Source: Vulcanimicrobiota bacterium | GTDB taxonomy: Bacteria > Vulcanimicrobiota > Xenobia > Xenobiales > JADMJV01 | Length of the DNA: 64,000 bases | Direction of reading: 5' to 3' | NCBI GenBank assembly: GCA_019637395.1 | Contig: JAHBVR010000028.1 | Coordinates: 10,915 to 74,914, forward strand | Shown here: positions 17,795 to 26,765 of the stretch, in pieces | Numbering within the stretch: position 1 is the first letter of the stretch | How the letters are laid out: every line of letters begins with the position of its first letter | Position numbers and translations under genes: made by a program | Notes under the pieces: generated by a model | What the model was told of the DNA's origin: nothing | The model's database searches: none | What the model saw: only the letters and a program-made list of their open reading frames with translations

Positions 17795-18865
17795 CTAAAG
17801 ACTGTCCATGACTTTGAGCATGGGGAGCATGGTGGCGACCACGGTGAAGGCTACGACCAGGCCGACGAAGCCAAGCATGAGCGGTTCCAGGGACTTGCTC
17901 AGGACTTCCAGGCCGTGCTCCAGATCCACCTGATACATGCGGGCCATGGATTCCAGCATGTCGCCCAGTTTGCCGCTTTCCTCGCCGGCCGCCACGGCCT
18001 GGCAGAAGGCACCGGGAAAGCCGCCGGATTCCGCCAGCGCGGTGCCGATCAGCTCGCCCTCGCGGACGCGCTCCATGACGCCTTTGACGTCTTCGATCAG
18101 ACTCAGGTCGGCGGTGGCCTGGCTGGCGTATTCCAGACTTTGCACGATGGGCACGCCGACCGAGTGAAGGATGTACAGAGTCTGGGCAAAGCGGGTGAGC
18201 GACACCAGCCGCAGAATCGGGCCAATCAGGGGGAGAGACTGGAACCAGCGCACCCAGCCCAGCCTGGTGACGGGTTGGCTCCATTGATGGTGGGCCCAGA
18301 GCAGGAAGAGGCCGCCCAGGACGGCTGCGAACACGTAGCTCAGCGGATTGCGGATGGCCTCGCTGAAAAAGACCAGGATCTTGGTGGGGAGCGGCATCTC
18401 CGCTCCGTTTTCCGAGAGCATGGTGAGCAGAGAGCGGAAGAGCAAAGGGGGCGCCAGGGTGACCATGAGCAGACAGAAGCCGCAGATGATCAGCGGCACG
18501 GTCAGGGAGCCGCGCACCTTCATTTCGATCTGCAACTGGCGTTCTTCGAGTTCAGCCAGCTGGCTGAGGCTGACGGCCATCTGGCCGGTTTTCTCACCGA
18601 CCGCCACCAGACGGATGTGCATGGCGGAAAACAACCAGTTTTGTTGGGACATGGCATGGGAGAGGTAGCGGCCGGCGGAGATTTTCTCGGCCAGCTCGGC
18701 GCAAACCCGTGCCAAGTGGGGATTGGGTTGCTGTTCGGCGAGCAGGCTGAGAGAGCGGTCGAGCGAGACTCCGGAGTTGAACATGGCGGCCAGGCTGCGA
18801 AACCAGAGGGCCAGGTCTGCTCCCGAGACGGACCGACGCATTTGCCACCGAGTAAGAAAGTTCAT
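17795..18865 (-). CDS. gspF: Type II secretion/type IV pilus platform protein GspF/PilC
   Basis: Inner-membrane platform protein, 356 residues from the ATG at 18865; the frame is open further upstream but lacks family sequence. It has the two tandem T2SSF domains (about 15-140 and 220-340): first with LFRSLAAMFNSGVSL and later with RFAQTLYILHSVGVPIVQSLEYA and AVAAGEESGKLGDML. Three transmembrane stretches lie between and after them. It is divergent from the kinase-pseudopilin operon, so the secretion module is split between strands. No GspE or PilB ATPase is inside the window. Confidence 0.92.
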   Translation of the reverse strand: MNFLTRWQMRRSVSGADLALWFRSLAAMFNSGVSLDRSLSLLAEQQPNPHLARVCAELAEKISAGRYLSHAMSQQNWLFSAMHIRLVAVGEKTGQMAVSLSQLAELEERQLQIEMKVRGSLTVPLIICGFCLLMVTLAPPLLFRSLLTMLSENGAEMPLPTKILVFFSEAIRNPLSYVFAAVLGGLFLLWAHHQWSQPVTRLGWVRWFQSLPLIGPILRLVSLTRFAQTLYILHSVGVPIVQSLEYASQATADLSLIEDVKGVMERVREGELIGTALAESGGFPGAFCQAVAAGEESGKLGDMLESMARMYQVDLEHGLEVLSKSLEPLMLGFVGLVVAFTVVATMLPMLKVMDSL

Positions 18866-18906
18866 CTTAAGGAATCCACCACCCCGTCGTGGAACGTTCC
18901 ACTCCG

Positions 18907-20286
18907 ATGCTTTTTCGCCTGTCGCTCGTCTGGCTGCTGCTCGGGGCCTGGCCCGTCCGGGCCAAACAAGAGAGTATGGTTGTGCATACCAAGCCGAGCG
19001 GGGCTTATGTTTTCCTGGTGGTGCACGGCAAGCCGGCGGCACCGGACGATCCGGCCAAAGAATTCGCGCCTCCGGGTTTTGCCTTGCCGCCCGGCGACCT
19101 GCTGGGACGGGCCGACAGCGGCACGCTGATCACTCGCAATCTGCCCGCCGATCAGAGCGAGATCACCCTGATCTTGCTGCGCCGCCACTGTCATCCCAGG
19201 GTGGAAAAGGTCGATTTGCAGGACTGGCGGGGCCACGGGCAGGAGCTCCCCATCGGAGGTGGCGCTTACCAGCTCCAGTATCTCTCGAACGCCGAAGCCT
19301 GGAAGGACTTTCTGGAGCAGCGGGGGTTTCAGTTGGGGTTGCTGGCCGTATTGATCTTAACCCCGGTTTCGCTTTATGTGCGCAGCCTGCGCCGGCGCGA
19401 AGAGCTGGCTGCCGCTTCGGAATTGAAGGCCTCGATGGTTACCGAGCTGGTTGTTCCCAGCGCCAGCCAGGACCCCTTGATCGGTTCGCGCCTGGACGAT
19501 TATCGAATTCTGCAGCTGCTCGGCGTGGGCGGCATGGCTCGGGTCTATCGGGGAGTTCCGGAAGCCACCCTGGACGAAAGCCAGGCAGTGGCCATCAAAA
19601 TCATGAATGCGGACATGTCTCAAAGTCCCGAACTGGTCAAGCGCTTCGACCGCGAGCGGAAGGTCTACGAGGGTCTCCATCATCCCAATATCGTTAAAGT
19701 CTTCGGCGCCGGTGAGCAGGCCGGCCACTATTATATGGTGATGGAACTGATTCGCGGCCATAGCCTTCGTCAGGAGGTCGATTCCGACGGCATCGCACCC
19801 AAGAAGATGATGCACTTCATGGCTCCCATCTTCGAGGCCGTTTCTTCGGCCCACAAAAAGGGGCTGGTGCATCGTGACCTCAAGCCGGAGAACGTGATGC
19901 TCAGCTACGACGGCAAGATCAAAGTGATGGACTTCGGGTTAGCCCGCAGTCATGATTTTTCTCAGATTACGGCCACCGGTTCGGTGCTGGGCACGCCCGC
20001 CTATATTGCTCCCGAGCAAATCAACGGGCAGTTGCATCCGGCCAGCGATCAGTATGCGCTGGGGGTCATGTGCTGGGAGTTCTTGACCGGGCGGCGCCCT
20101 TTTGAGGACGAAAATCCGATCACGCTGATCGTAAAACATCTGTCCGAGCCGGTGCCCTCGCTGGCCCAGCGGCGGCCCGACTTGGCAAAATTTGCGAAAG
20201 TACTGGAGCGCATGCTGGCCAAGAAACCGGAGGATCGCTTCCGCGACCTGGATCACGCTCTCAACTCGCTGAGGTATTTGCTATGA
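18907..20286 (+). CDS. Transmembrane Ser/Thr protein kinase leading a pseudopilin operon
   Basis: 459 residues from the ATG at 18907, which opens a signal-like segment (MLFRLSLVWLLLGAWPVRA). Residues 20-140 would be periplasmic and start like a PEGA sensor domain (VVHTKPSGAYVFL). One transmembrane helix (142-157) precedes a cytoplasmic PknB-type kinase (about 198-455): Gly loop GVGGMARVYRG, Lys231, HRDLKPEN (322-329), DFGLA (342-346) and GTPAYIAPEQ. All catalytic residues are intact. Its stop overlaps the first pseudopilin start by four bases. The sensor-first, kinase-last order is the reverse of PknB. It may regulate the secretion module by phosphorylation; that is inference. Confidence 0.9.
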   Translation: MLFRLSLVWLLLGAWPVRAKQESMVVHTKPSGAYVFLVVHGKPAAPDDPAKEFAPPGFALPPGDLLGRADSGTLITRNLPADQSEITLILLRRHCHPRVEKVDLQDWRGHGQELPIGGGAYQLQYLSNAEAWKDFLEQRGFQLGLLAVLILTPVSLYVRSLRRREELAAASELKASMVTELVVPSASQDPLIGSRLDDYRILQLLGVGGMARVYRGVPEATLDESQAVAIKIMNADMSQSPELVKRFDRERKVYEGLHHPNIVKVFGAGEQAGHYYMVMELIRGHSLRQEVDSDGIAPKKMMHFMAPIFEAVSSAHKKGLVHRDLKPENVMLSYDGKIKVMDFGLARSHDFSQITATGSVLGTPAYIAPEQINGQLHPASDQYALGVMCWEFLTGRRPFEDENPITLIVKHLSEPVPSLAQRRPDLAKFAKVLERMLAKKPEDRFRDLDHALNSLRYLL

Positions 20287-20924
20287 AGCCTCGGGGCGCG
20301 ACCGTGCTGGAGCTGCTGATTGCCATGACCATCATGCTGGTGGTCAGCGCATTGCTGGCCCTGTTGCTGCAAAGCACCAGCCGGGCCGCTCTGCGCACCA
20401 CCATGCGCACCGAGATGCAGCAACAGGCGCTGGTGGCCGTGCAGCGCCTGCTGACCGATCTGCGCCGCAGTTGCTGCGCCGGCGTATCCATACGCTCCGG
20501 CGCCAGTCCTCTGGCCATCGCCATCTGCCCGATGGGTCAGGAGGGCGTGCTCAACAACGGCTCCTTATTATGGAGCGATTTTTATCAGATTTACTCCTAT
20601 GACGCCGGCGCCCGGACTCTGAACTACCGGGAGTGGCCGCCGGGCAGCCCCACCGCCACGGCCGACGAGCTGGATGTCACCAAACCCCGGCGGCTCTCTT
20701 CGGGGCGCCTCGCCGAGGTACTGAACCATCCGCCGGCGCGGCAGTTAACCTTGATGACCGGAGTGGCCGCCTTCGAGATAACCTATCCGCCGGGCGGCAG
20801 CGATCTTTTGCTGGTGCAGCCGGTCTCCGTCAAAGTGGTGTTGCAGCGCCGGGGCAATACCGGACACAGCCAGCCGGAGACCTTCACCTACCGGCGCACT
20901 TTTTTTCTGCCGGAGCAGCGGTGA
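20283..20924 (+). CDS. Prepilin-like protein, GspJ/PulJ type
   Basis: A 213-residue minor pseudopilin. The N-terminus carries a type III prepilin signal: KPRG, cleavage after Gly, then ATVLE with Glu at +5 and a long hydrophobic helix (LLIAMTIMLVVSALLALLL). The body has a Q-QQALVAVQRLLTDLRRS helix and beta-rich end (FTYRRTFFLP), as in GspJ. It is coupled at both ends by four-base overlaps, upstream to the kinase and downstream to the GspI-like gene. It should be cleaved by a prepilin peptidase and join a pseudopilus tip. Confidence 0.85.
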   Translation: MKPRGATVLELLIAMTIMLVVSALLALLLQSTSRAALRTTMRTEMQQQALVAVQRLLTDLRRSCCAGVSIRSGASPLAIAICPMGQEGVLNNGSLLWSDFYQIYSYDAGARTLNYREWPPGSPTATADELDVTKPRRLSSGRLAEVLNHPPARQLTLMTGVAAFEITYPPGGSDLLLVQPVSVKVVLQRRGNTGHSQPETFTYRRTFFLPEQR

Positions 20925-21352
20925 AGCGCCGGGGGATGACGCTGGTCGAGGTCATTTTCACGGCCAGTCTGGTGGCCGTGGCCTTCATGGTGCTGCTGAG
21001 CATTTTTCCCACCGCCATGTTCTCGGTGCGCCAGACCGAACACCGTCTGACCGCCAACAACATCGCCCAGGCGGTGTTGGATGAGTGCCGCAGCGGACCG
21101 TTTTCCCATTTGAAGACCGACCAGGACGTGGACACGACCACCCCCGGAGCCCTCGGGGACATCCTGCGGCGCAGCGATCAAAAGGGCGACGATAAAATGG
21201 TCTTCGTGCCCACGCTGAAGGTGCGGGCCTCTCCCACCTCAACGGCGCCGCGTACCACCTTGTGCCAGCTGACGGTGGAGGTGGCCTGGCGCGAGCGCGG
21301 CCAGGCTTACCAGGTGACCCGGGTGTTGCAGCTCTCTTCGCTCAACCGTTAG
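20921..21352 (+). CDS. Prepilin-like protein, GspI/PilV type
   Basis: A 143-residue minor pseudopilin starting at GTG that overlaps the preceding stop (GTGA). The signal is KRRG, cleavage, MTLVE (Glu +5), then VIFTASLVAVAFMVLLSIF. The C-terminal half ends in beta strands (LCQLTVEVAWRERGQAYQVTRVLQL), as in GspI/PilV. The small size and position next to a GspJ-like gene support an I-J tip pair. Its end overlaps the convergent PilX-like gene by four bases. Confidence 0.85.
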   Translation: MKRRGMTLVEVIFTASLVAVAFMVLLSIFPTAMFSVRQTEHRLTANNIAQAVLDECRSGPFSHLKTDQDVDTTTPGALGDILRRSDQKGDDKMVFVPTLKVRASPTSTAPRTTLCQLTVEVAWRERGQAYQVTRVLQLSSLNR

Positions 21353-23196
21353 TATTCCGTCCAGGCCGAGATGCGCAGCTTGTCCGATTCTTTGAGAAAG
21401 CGGTTGGGATCAAAGGTTATGTTGGCGTCGGGAGTGCCGGCGTCCAGCAGGTTGAGGGTTTCCCAGTGGGCGAAGTTGTTGAGATAGAAGTTGCGGTGGT
21501 GGGCCGGAGTGTGGATGGGATTGTCTTCGTCGTAATAGCCGGGGCATTTTTGTTGGCCCAGGGCCACGATGGCATCGACGGCGGCTTCGCGGGTGGTATA
21601 GTTGAAGGACTTTTGAACTCCGCCTTCGGTGTAGACCAGGTCGTAGACGAACTGCTCGGCGCCGTTGAGGCTGGCTCGGCGAATTTGTAAGAACACCGGG
21701 TTCCACCAGGGGTTGGGACCCCAGTCGCCGCCACCCGGGTTATTGTAGTTGGCGGCTGCCTGGGGAGTGTTGATCTGGGTGTAGCTGCCCGGACGGTCAT
21801 GCGGCGGAGAAAGTACCTGGCCGGCACTGTTGGTCCAAATTTCCGGTTGGGCCGGCCAGTTGCCGGGCCGAGCCGGGTTCATTCCATAGACGATTTTGCG
21901 CCCGTCGGGCAGCGCCATCTCGGTCTCATAGGGGGGATTGCTGCTGGCCAACTGAAGGGCCAACTGGTCGGGGAAGAAAAAGTTGACCTGGGTGAAGAGG
22001 GGCACGCGGATAGCCAGGCAGCCATCCATCTGGATGGCGCCTTTATCGGGAGTCGAACCGTCAGCTACGAAGCCTCCCACCACGGTGAAGTTTTTGGCCT
22101 TGAAATTGCCGCGTGTGTAGACCAGCCCCTGGAAGGTATATTTAGAGCTGTTGGGACTGATCAGACCCAGGTCTCCTTTGGCGAGCAACGCCACCGAATC
22201 GGCCGAGGTCAGTCCGCTGCCCCCTTCTACTCTGGCCTCGCCGGTGACCACCACCGCTCCCGAGCCCCGCATCGAGCCGGTTACTTTGAGGTTGCCATCG
22301 ACAAAGAGCAGGCAATTATCCAGCGTTACATCGCCGTTGATGGTCACCGAGGGACCGTCGCAACGCACCACGCCGGTAAGATTCTGGTCGCCCAGGATGC
22401 CGGCCGGCATGGGGGTGTAGTTGAGCGCGTCGCCGTGGTCGGGATCGTAGGCGTCAAAGTCGAAGTGGGGCAATTCGGTCTGGCTGTGATAGGCGCGCAC
22501 CTCGCCGCCCACGTTGGAACCGCCCAGCACGGTCACGCCGCCGCTGGCCTGAAGATTGCCCACCACCAGGCTGTTCTGCTCCAGCAGAGCGGCCTGGGAG
22601 TCGGCGGAGTTGGTGCCGAGATCGCCGGGCTTGAGTTTTTCCGGGTGAGCGGCGATAGCCTCCAGATCGACACCATCCAGGCTGTCCAAACTGCCGACGA
22701 TGCTGTCGATCAGGTGCACCTTGCCGGTGGCTCCCAGCGAAAGTGTGAAGGTGGGCACGTAGACCACCGCTTCGCGGGTGCGGGTCACGTTGCGGCAGCG
22801 GGCCACCGCCACCAGGTGGACGCGCTTGCCGGGCAGCCTGGCGTCGCGCAGCAACCTGGAACCGGGCCAGGCGGCCAGGAAGTTGTCGTTATCGTTGCGG
22901 CTGGAATAGGGGACGCCCAGGGTTTTGTTGAAGGTCAACTGGACGTCGGATGGCTCGACCGGCCCGGCGTACTGGATTTTGGCCGAGGGTGAGCTGCCCC
23001 AGGTAGGGTCTTTCATGAGTTCGGCCAGACCTTGCTGAATGGCCGAGTCAGCCAGCAGCGAAGCGGTCTGCGCGTTGTCCGAGCGCAGCAGCATCTGCAC
23101 ATTGACCGAAGAGGCCGTGCCCACGGTCAAGACGGCCAGCAGGGCCACCGCGATGACGCATACCGCTCCCGCCAACGAGCTGCCTTTTCTTCTCAT
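21349..23196 (-). CDS. PilX-like pilus assembly/exported protein with repetitive beta region
   Basis: 615 residues. The N-terminus (RRKGSSLAGAVCVIAVALLAVLTVGTA) followed by NAQTASLLADSAIQQGLAELM resembles the PilX N-terminal helix of type IV pilus accessory proteins. A central region (about 230-400) has repeated short strands such as LVVGNLQASGGVTVLGGSNVGGEV, LDNCLLFVDGNLKVTGSM and GSGAVVVTGEARVEGG, a bactofilin-like or right-handed beta-helix pattern. The C-terminal part is Pro/Asn-rich (GDWGPNPWWNP). It is probably displayed outside or in the periplasm by the neighbouring pilus-like module. It converges on the GspI-like gene. Confidence 0.65.
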   Translation of the reverse strand: MRRKGSSLAGAVCVIAVALLAVLTVGTASSVNVQMLLRSDNAQTASLLADSAIQQGLAELMKDPTWGSSPSAKIQYAGPVEPSDVQLTFNKTLGVPYSSRNDNDNFLAAWPGSRLLRDARLPGKRVHLVAVARCRNVTRTREAVVYVPTFTLSLGATGKVHLIDSIVGSLDSLDGVDLEAIAAHPEKLKPGDLGTNSADSQAALLEQNSLVVGNLQASGGVTVLGGSNVGGEVRAYHSQTELPHFDFDAYDPDHGDALNYTPMPAGILGDQNLTGVVRCDGPSVTINGDVTLDNCLLFVDGNLKVTGSMRGSGAVVVTGEARVEGGSGLTSADSVALLAKGDLGLISPNSSKYTFQGLVYTRGNFKAKNFTVVGGFVADGSTPDKGAIQMDGCLAIRVPLFTQVNFFFPDQLALQLASSNPPYETEMALPDGRKIVYGMNPARPGNWPAQPEIWTNSAGQVLSPPHDRPGSYTQINTPQAAANYNNPGGGDWGPNPWWNPVFLQIRRASLNGAEQFVYDLVYTEGGVQKSFNYTTREAAVDAIVALGQQKCPGYYDEDNPIHTPAHHRNFYLNNFAHWETLNLLDAGTPDANITFDPNRFLKESDKLRISAWTEY

Positions 23197-23256
23197 GAGA
23201 GGAGTTTAACATAAAAGTAGGAGCTGGTTGGGGCAGCCAGAACCACCACAGCAGGA

Positions 23257-23643
23257 ATGCCCATTTACGACGGACGCTGTCACTGCGGAACTTTGACTTT
23301 GCGTTATACCACCGCCTCCGAGCCTGCTTCTATTCAGCCGCGAGCCTGCGATTGCTCCTATTGCACCCGCCAGGGGGCCATCTACGTTTCCGATCCTTCG
23401 GGACTGCTGGAGATGGATGAGGGCGCTCACAAATATCGCCAGGGCGAGGAGCGGGCCGACTTTCTGAGTTGTCCCCGTTGCAGCGTTTTGCTGGCGGTGG
23501 TTTATGCAGATCGGGGTGCGGTCAACGCGCGCTGCCTGGAGCGTTTTGCAGAATTGGGAGCGCCCCAGGTGGTCTCTCCCCAGAAACTGAGCGCGGTCGA
23601 AAAATTGGCGCGCTGGCAGGCGAGCTGGACGCCGCTATCATGA
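23257..23643 (+). CDS. GFA/CENP-V family zinc-binding protein
   Basis: A 128-residue single-domain protein of the Mss4-like fold. Zinc ligand pairs are visible: CHCG near residue 9, CDCSYC around 32 and CPRC near 72. The family was named for glutathione-dependent formaldehyde-activating enzyme, but most members are S-thiol or adduct-handling proteins of unproven substrate. It overlaps the next gene by four bases (ATGA). Divergent from the PilX-like gene, with a 60-base gap between the starts. Confidence 0.82.
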   Translation: MPIYDGRCHCGTLTLRYTTASEPASIQPRACDCSYCTRQGAIYVSDPSGLLEMDEGAHKYRQGEERADFLSCPRCSVLLAVVYADRGAVNARCLERFAELGAPQVVSPQKLSAVEKLARWQASWTPLS

Positions 23644-24548
23644 AGAAGTTGCTGCTTCTGTTGCTGTTGACGCGGGGGGCCGCCACCGTGCCCGGTAATC
23701 CGGAAGTCTTTCCGCCCGAAGGGGCGGTTCTGCTGTTGAAGGACACCAGCCAGGTTACTTTGCGTTGGAAATTGCCGCGCGGGGCTTTTACAGCCGAGTT
23801 GTGGAGCCAGGGTAACAAGCAGTTGGAGACCAGGCTGACCGAGGCCGGATGGACCGTACCGGTGCAAAAGGGCCGGAGCTACGGCTGGATTCTACGCAAT
23901 TCCGGAGGGATTTACCGACAGGGGCGTTTCGGTGTGGCCGGGGAGATGAGTTTCGCCGCCAATGGCCGCGATGGCGCACCCGGACGTCCTGGTCCCGCCG
24001 GGGGTCCGGGTCAACCGGGCACCAACGGCGGCCAGTTGGAGGCGGAGTTGCAGCGGGATGAGGCGGGCATGCACTTGCGCATTCGTGCTCAGGGACAGAA
24101 TCTGCACTATCTTTTCGTAGACCCGGGAGTGCGCTTTCAGATTGCCGCCAAGGGTGGCAACGGCGGCGATGGCGCGGCCGGCGATGATTTTCGCGGCTAC
24201 CGGGCGGCGCTGGGTCACGACGGCGGGGCAGCCGGTTGGGGCGGGAGCCTCAAGGTGACCACTTATAGCGCGCCCTGGCGGCAATATCTGGACGTGGATC
24301 TGACCCCCGGTAGGCCCGGTAGCGGCGGCAAGGGCGGCCAGTATTATGTTTCGGGCAGTCAAATCGCCACCGCGCCCGACGGCAGGGACGGCAAGAAAGG
24401 TCAGGGCGGTCGGGTGGATACGCGACTAAGCCAGCGAAGCCACCGCCCGGCGATGGGCTTCCTTGAGCAAGGGCCCGGGCTCGCCGATGGCCTTCTTGGC
24501 TCGCTCGGAAGTGCGCAGGGCTTCCTCGATACGGTTCAGAGCCAGTAA
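23640..24548 (+). CDS. Secreted protein with collagen-like Gly-X-Y and Gly-rich segments
   Basis: 302 residues with a signal peptide (KKLLLLLLLTRGAATV). Residues 15-100 are beta-rich (LRWKLPRGAFTAELWSQG), perhaps an Ig-like fold. Residues 104-125 carry a short Gly-X-Y run (GRDGAPGRPGPAGGPGQPG), and further Gly-rich stretches occur at GGNGGDGAAG and GRPGSGGKGG. Its last 41 residues overlap the convergent regulator gene by 123 bases. A one-base shift just before 24426 would end it at a TAA at 24427-24429, so the tail may result from an indel. Likely a surface or extracellular protein; no enzyme motif is seen. Confidence 0.6.
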   Translation: MKKLLLLLLLTRGAATVPGNPEVFPPEGAVLLLKDTSQVTLRWKLPRGAFTAELWSQGNKQLETRLTEAGWTVPVQKGRSYGWILRNSGGIYRQGRFGVAGEMSFAANGRDGAPGRPGPAGGPGQPGTNGGQLEAELQRDEAGMHLRIRAQGQNLHYLFVDPGVRFQIAAKGGNGGDGAAGDDFRGYRAALGHDGGAAGWGGSLKVTTYSAPWRQYLDVDLTPGRPGSGGKGGQYYVSGSQIATAPDGRDGKKGQGGRVDTRLSQRSHRPAMGFLEQGPGLADGLLGSLGSAQGFLDTVQSQ

Positions 24549-26663
24549 CGAATCCATCGAGAGCACCCAGGTCTCCTCGCAGCCCGGGTCGTTCTCCAAC
24601 AGGAACTGGGCGTGCTCCAGAGCCTCGGCCGGGCGGCCGCTCTCCAGCGCCCAGCGGGCCAGCCAGAAACGGGCCGCCACCAGCTGCTCGCGCAAGCGCA
24701 CCCGCCGCGGCAGCACCCAATCCGCCTCGAAATCCTCCAGAAACTCGCCGCCGGCCACGGCCAGCACCCTCCGGTAGTGCTCGGCCGCCTGCTCCCCCTG
24801 GCACTGCTGGGCGCGAGCAAAACTATACTCCAGTTGCTCCACGTCCACCCAGCGCGGCAACTGCAGATTGAAACGCAGCCGGCCCGCCTCCCAGAGCAAG
24901 TAGTTGACCTCCGGCCAGCCGGCCGGACGCAGACTGGAGCGGGCCACCTCCAATAACTGCTGCAAACGCACCGGGGAGGGCGAATCGGGCAAAAACAGTT
25001 CGATCAAAGCCTCCTCACTATGCGCTTCCTGCCAGTGGGTGGCCAGGTAAGCCACCAACTGACGAGCCCGCTGCGTGCGCCAGGCATTGTTGGGCAAACG
25101 CCGCCGGCCCTGATAGACCTCCAGCGGTCCCAGCGCATGCACCCGCAGAATCGGCGGCAAAGCCGAGCCCACGTGAATATCCGCGGGCACAGCCGCCCGC
25201 ACTTCCTGGCTGTGGTCTTTTTCCAGGACCTCGAGCACCTCGCGTCCGGCCACCCAGGGCAACCCGGCCAACACCCGCGCCAGCCCCTTGCGCGCCTCTA
25301 AACTCCAGTTGCCGCGCCGAATCTCCTGAGCGATGCGACTCGAATCCTCCTCCAGCCAGCGCTGCACCAACCGGGGTGCCTCGGTTGCCTCCAGGCCGGG
25401 ATAGGCCAGCAGACCGGGCGCCAACCAATCCAGCTGAGCGCTCAGCAGTTCCGGTTCCGGACACTCGCACAAGTCCTCGATGGCCATGCGCACTCCATCC
25501 CCGGGCAGTCGCAGCCCGGCCACCCACTCCTGGGCCAGCAAAGCCAGCGCCTGCCGATGACGCGAACGCAAATCCCCATACAGGCGGCTGCTGCGCAAAA
25601 ACTGATTGTCGGCCCCGGGCGCATTCAATTCATGCAACACCAACCCCGCCTCAAAGCAGGTCTCGGCCGTAATCCAGGCGCCCAGCTTCTGGCTGCAGTT
25701 CAGCGCCTGCTGCACCAACTCCGGGCGCCGGTGCAGGCGGGCCAGGGCCAACAAAACCTCAGGAGAATTCGGATCCGCTTTATGCACCTGCTCAAACAGA
25801 TGGATCGCCTCCAGGGCCTGACCCGACCCCTGTAGAGCGCGCGCTCGCGAAATCTGGGCCCGCCGCTGCACCTGCTTGAACTGGGGACCCTTGGGAATCA
25901 ACTCCAGATACTCGGTAGGAAACCGATCTTTCTCGTAAATGTCCTCGCCCCGGCCCAGCGCCAGCGCCAGTTTCACCAGCTCGGCCGCCGGCCCCTCACC
26001 ACCCTCCAGCAACGTCTGCACTCCAGCCGGTAACTCTTCCCAATCAATCAGCACCGGCGCCTCACCGGGCAGTTCGCAGATGGCCTGGATCCAGGTAGCC
26101 AGCTGCACCTCCTCACGAGCCGTCTCGCTCAACTTCAGGCCCAGCGCTACCTGACGGGCCAGCAATCCCAAGGGCTGCAGTCCGGGCAAAGGCCGCCCGG
26201 GAACATTCTGCAGGTCCAACGATAAACAAATGGCCTGAAAGGCCCGCACCAGAGTCTTACGCGAACCGTCGTTCCGATCCGGGCCCTGGCGCAGGGCCAG
26301 ACTCAGACGCAATTGCCGTTGAGCCGCCTTCGAGACTTCCTCAGGATTACAGGGGATGCGCAGAAAATCCCCACCCCCGCTGCGCATGGCCCGCAGCAAA
26401 AGTTCTTCGGACTGCTTGCGGGCCAGCACCACGCTACCGGTGCGGCCGGCATGATTCTTGATGCGGGCCAAAGTCTCCAGACCATCCATGCCGGGCAAAT
26501 CCAGATCCACCAGCACCAGATCAAAGTCTTTTTCAGCCAACAGAGCCAGACCGGCCGCGCCATGGGCGGCCGTATCCAGACTGGCCTGGCCCGAGCGCAA
26601 GATATCCACCAGCCACTGGCGCAGATGGGCGTCGGCGCTCAATATCAGAATGCGCTCTCGCAT
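24426..26663 (-). CDS. Response regulator-like protein with BTAD (SARP-type) output domain
   Basis: 745 residues from the ATG at 26663. Residues 4-115 form a receiver domain: phospho-acceptor candidate Asp53 in LVDLDLPGMDG, but the usual Lys-Pro near the end is FLRIP, so phosphorylation may be altered. A helical middle (about 130-490) contains TPR-like units (ALEAIHLFEQVHKADPNSPEVLLALARL). Residues 500-745 look like a winged-helix plus bacterial transcriptional activator domain, as in SARP regulators: LRVHALGPLEVYQG, RARQLVAYLATH, then AAEHYRRVLAVAGGEFLEDF. It probably regulates transcription directly. No cognate histidine kinase is adjacent. Confidence 0.75.
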   Translation of the reverse strand: MRERILILSADAHLRQWLVDILRSGQASLDTAAHGAAGLALLAEKDFDLVLVDLDLPGMDGLETLARIKNHAGRTGSVVLARKQSEELLLRAMRSGGGDFLRIPCNPEEVSKAAQRQLRLSLALRQGPDRNDGSRKTLVRAFQAICLSLDLQNVPGRPLPGLQPLGLLARQVALGLKLSETAREEVQLATWIQAICELPGEAPVLIDWEELPAGVQTLLEGGEGPAAELVKLALALGRGEDIYEKDRFPTEYLELIPKGPQFKQVQRRAQISRARALQGSGQALEAIHLFEQVHKADPNSPEVLLALARLHRRPELVQQALNCSQKLGAWITAETCFEAGLVLHELNAPGADNQFLRSSRLYGDLRSRHRQALALLAQEWVAGLRLPGDGVRMAIEDLCECPEPELLSAQLDWLAPGLLAYPGLEATEAPRLVQRWLEEDSSRIAQEIRRGNWSLEARKGLARVLAGLPWVAGREVLEVLEKDHSQEVRAAVPADIHVGSALPPILRVHALGPLEVYQGRRRLPNNAWRTQRARQLVAYLATHWQEAHSEEALIELFLPDSPSPVRLQQLLEVARSSLRPAGWPEVNYLLWEAGRLRFNLQLPRWVDVEQLEYSFARAQQCQGEQAAEHYRRVLAVAGGEFLEDFEADWVLPRRVRLREQLVAARFWLARWALESGRPAEALEHAQFLLENDPGCEETWVLSMDSLLALNRIEEALRTSERAKKAIGEPGPLLKEAHRRAVASLA

Positions 26664-26765
26664 GATGGCTGAACTACAAGGAAACCGGGCGTCCACCTGC
26701 CGGCTCGATCCGTAGTCCAAATATCTCCCAGGGAAGCGCCGCTATGGTCAGGAAAGCCGGCAGCC

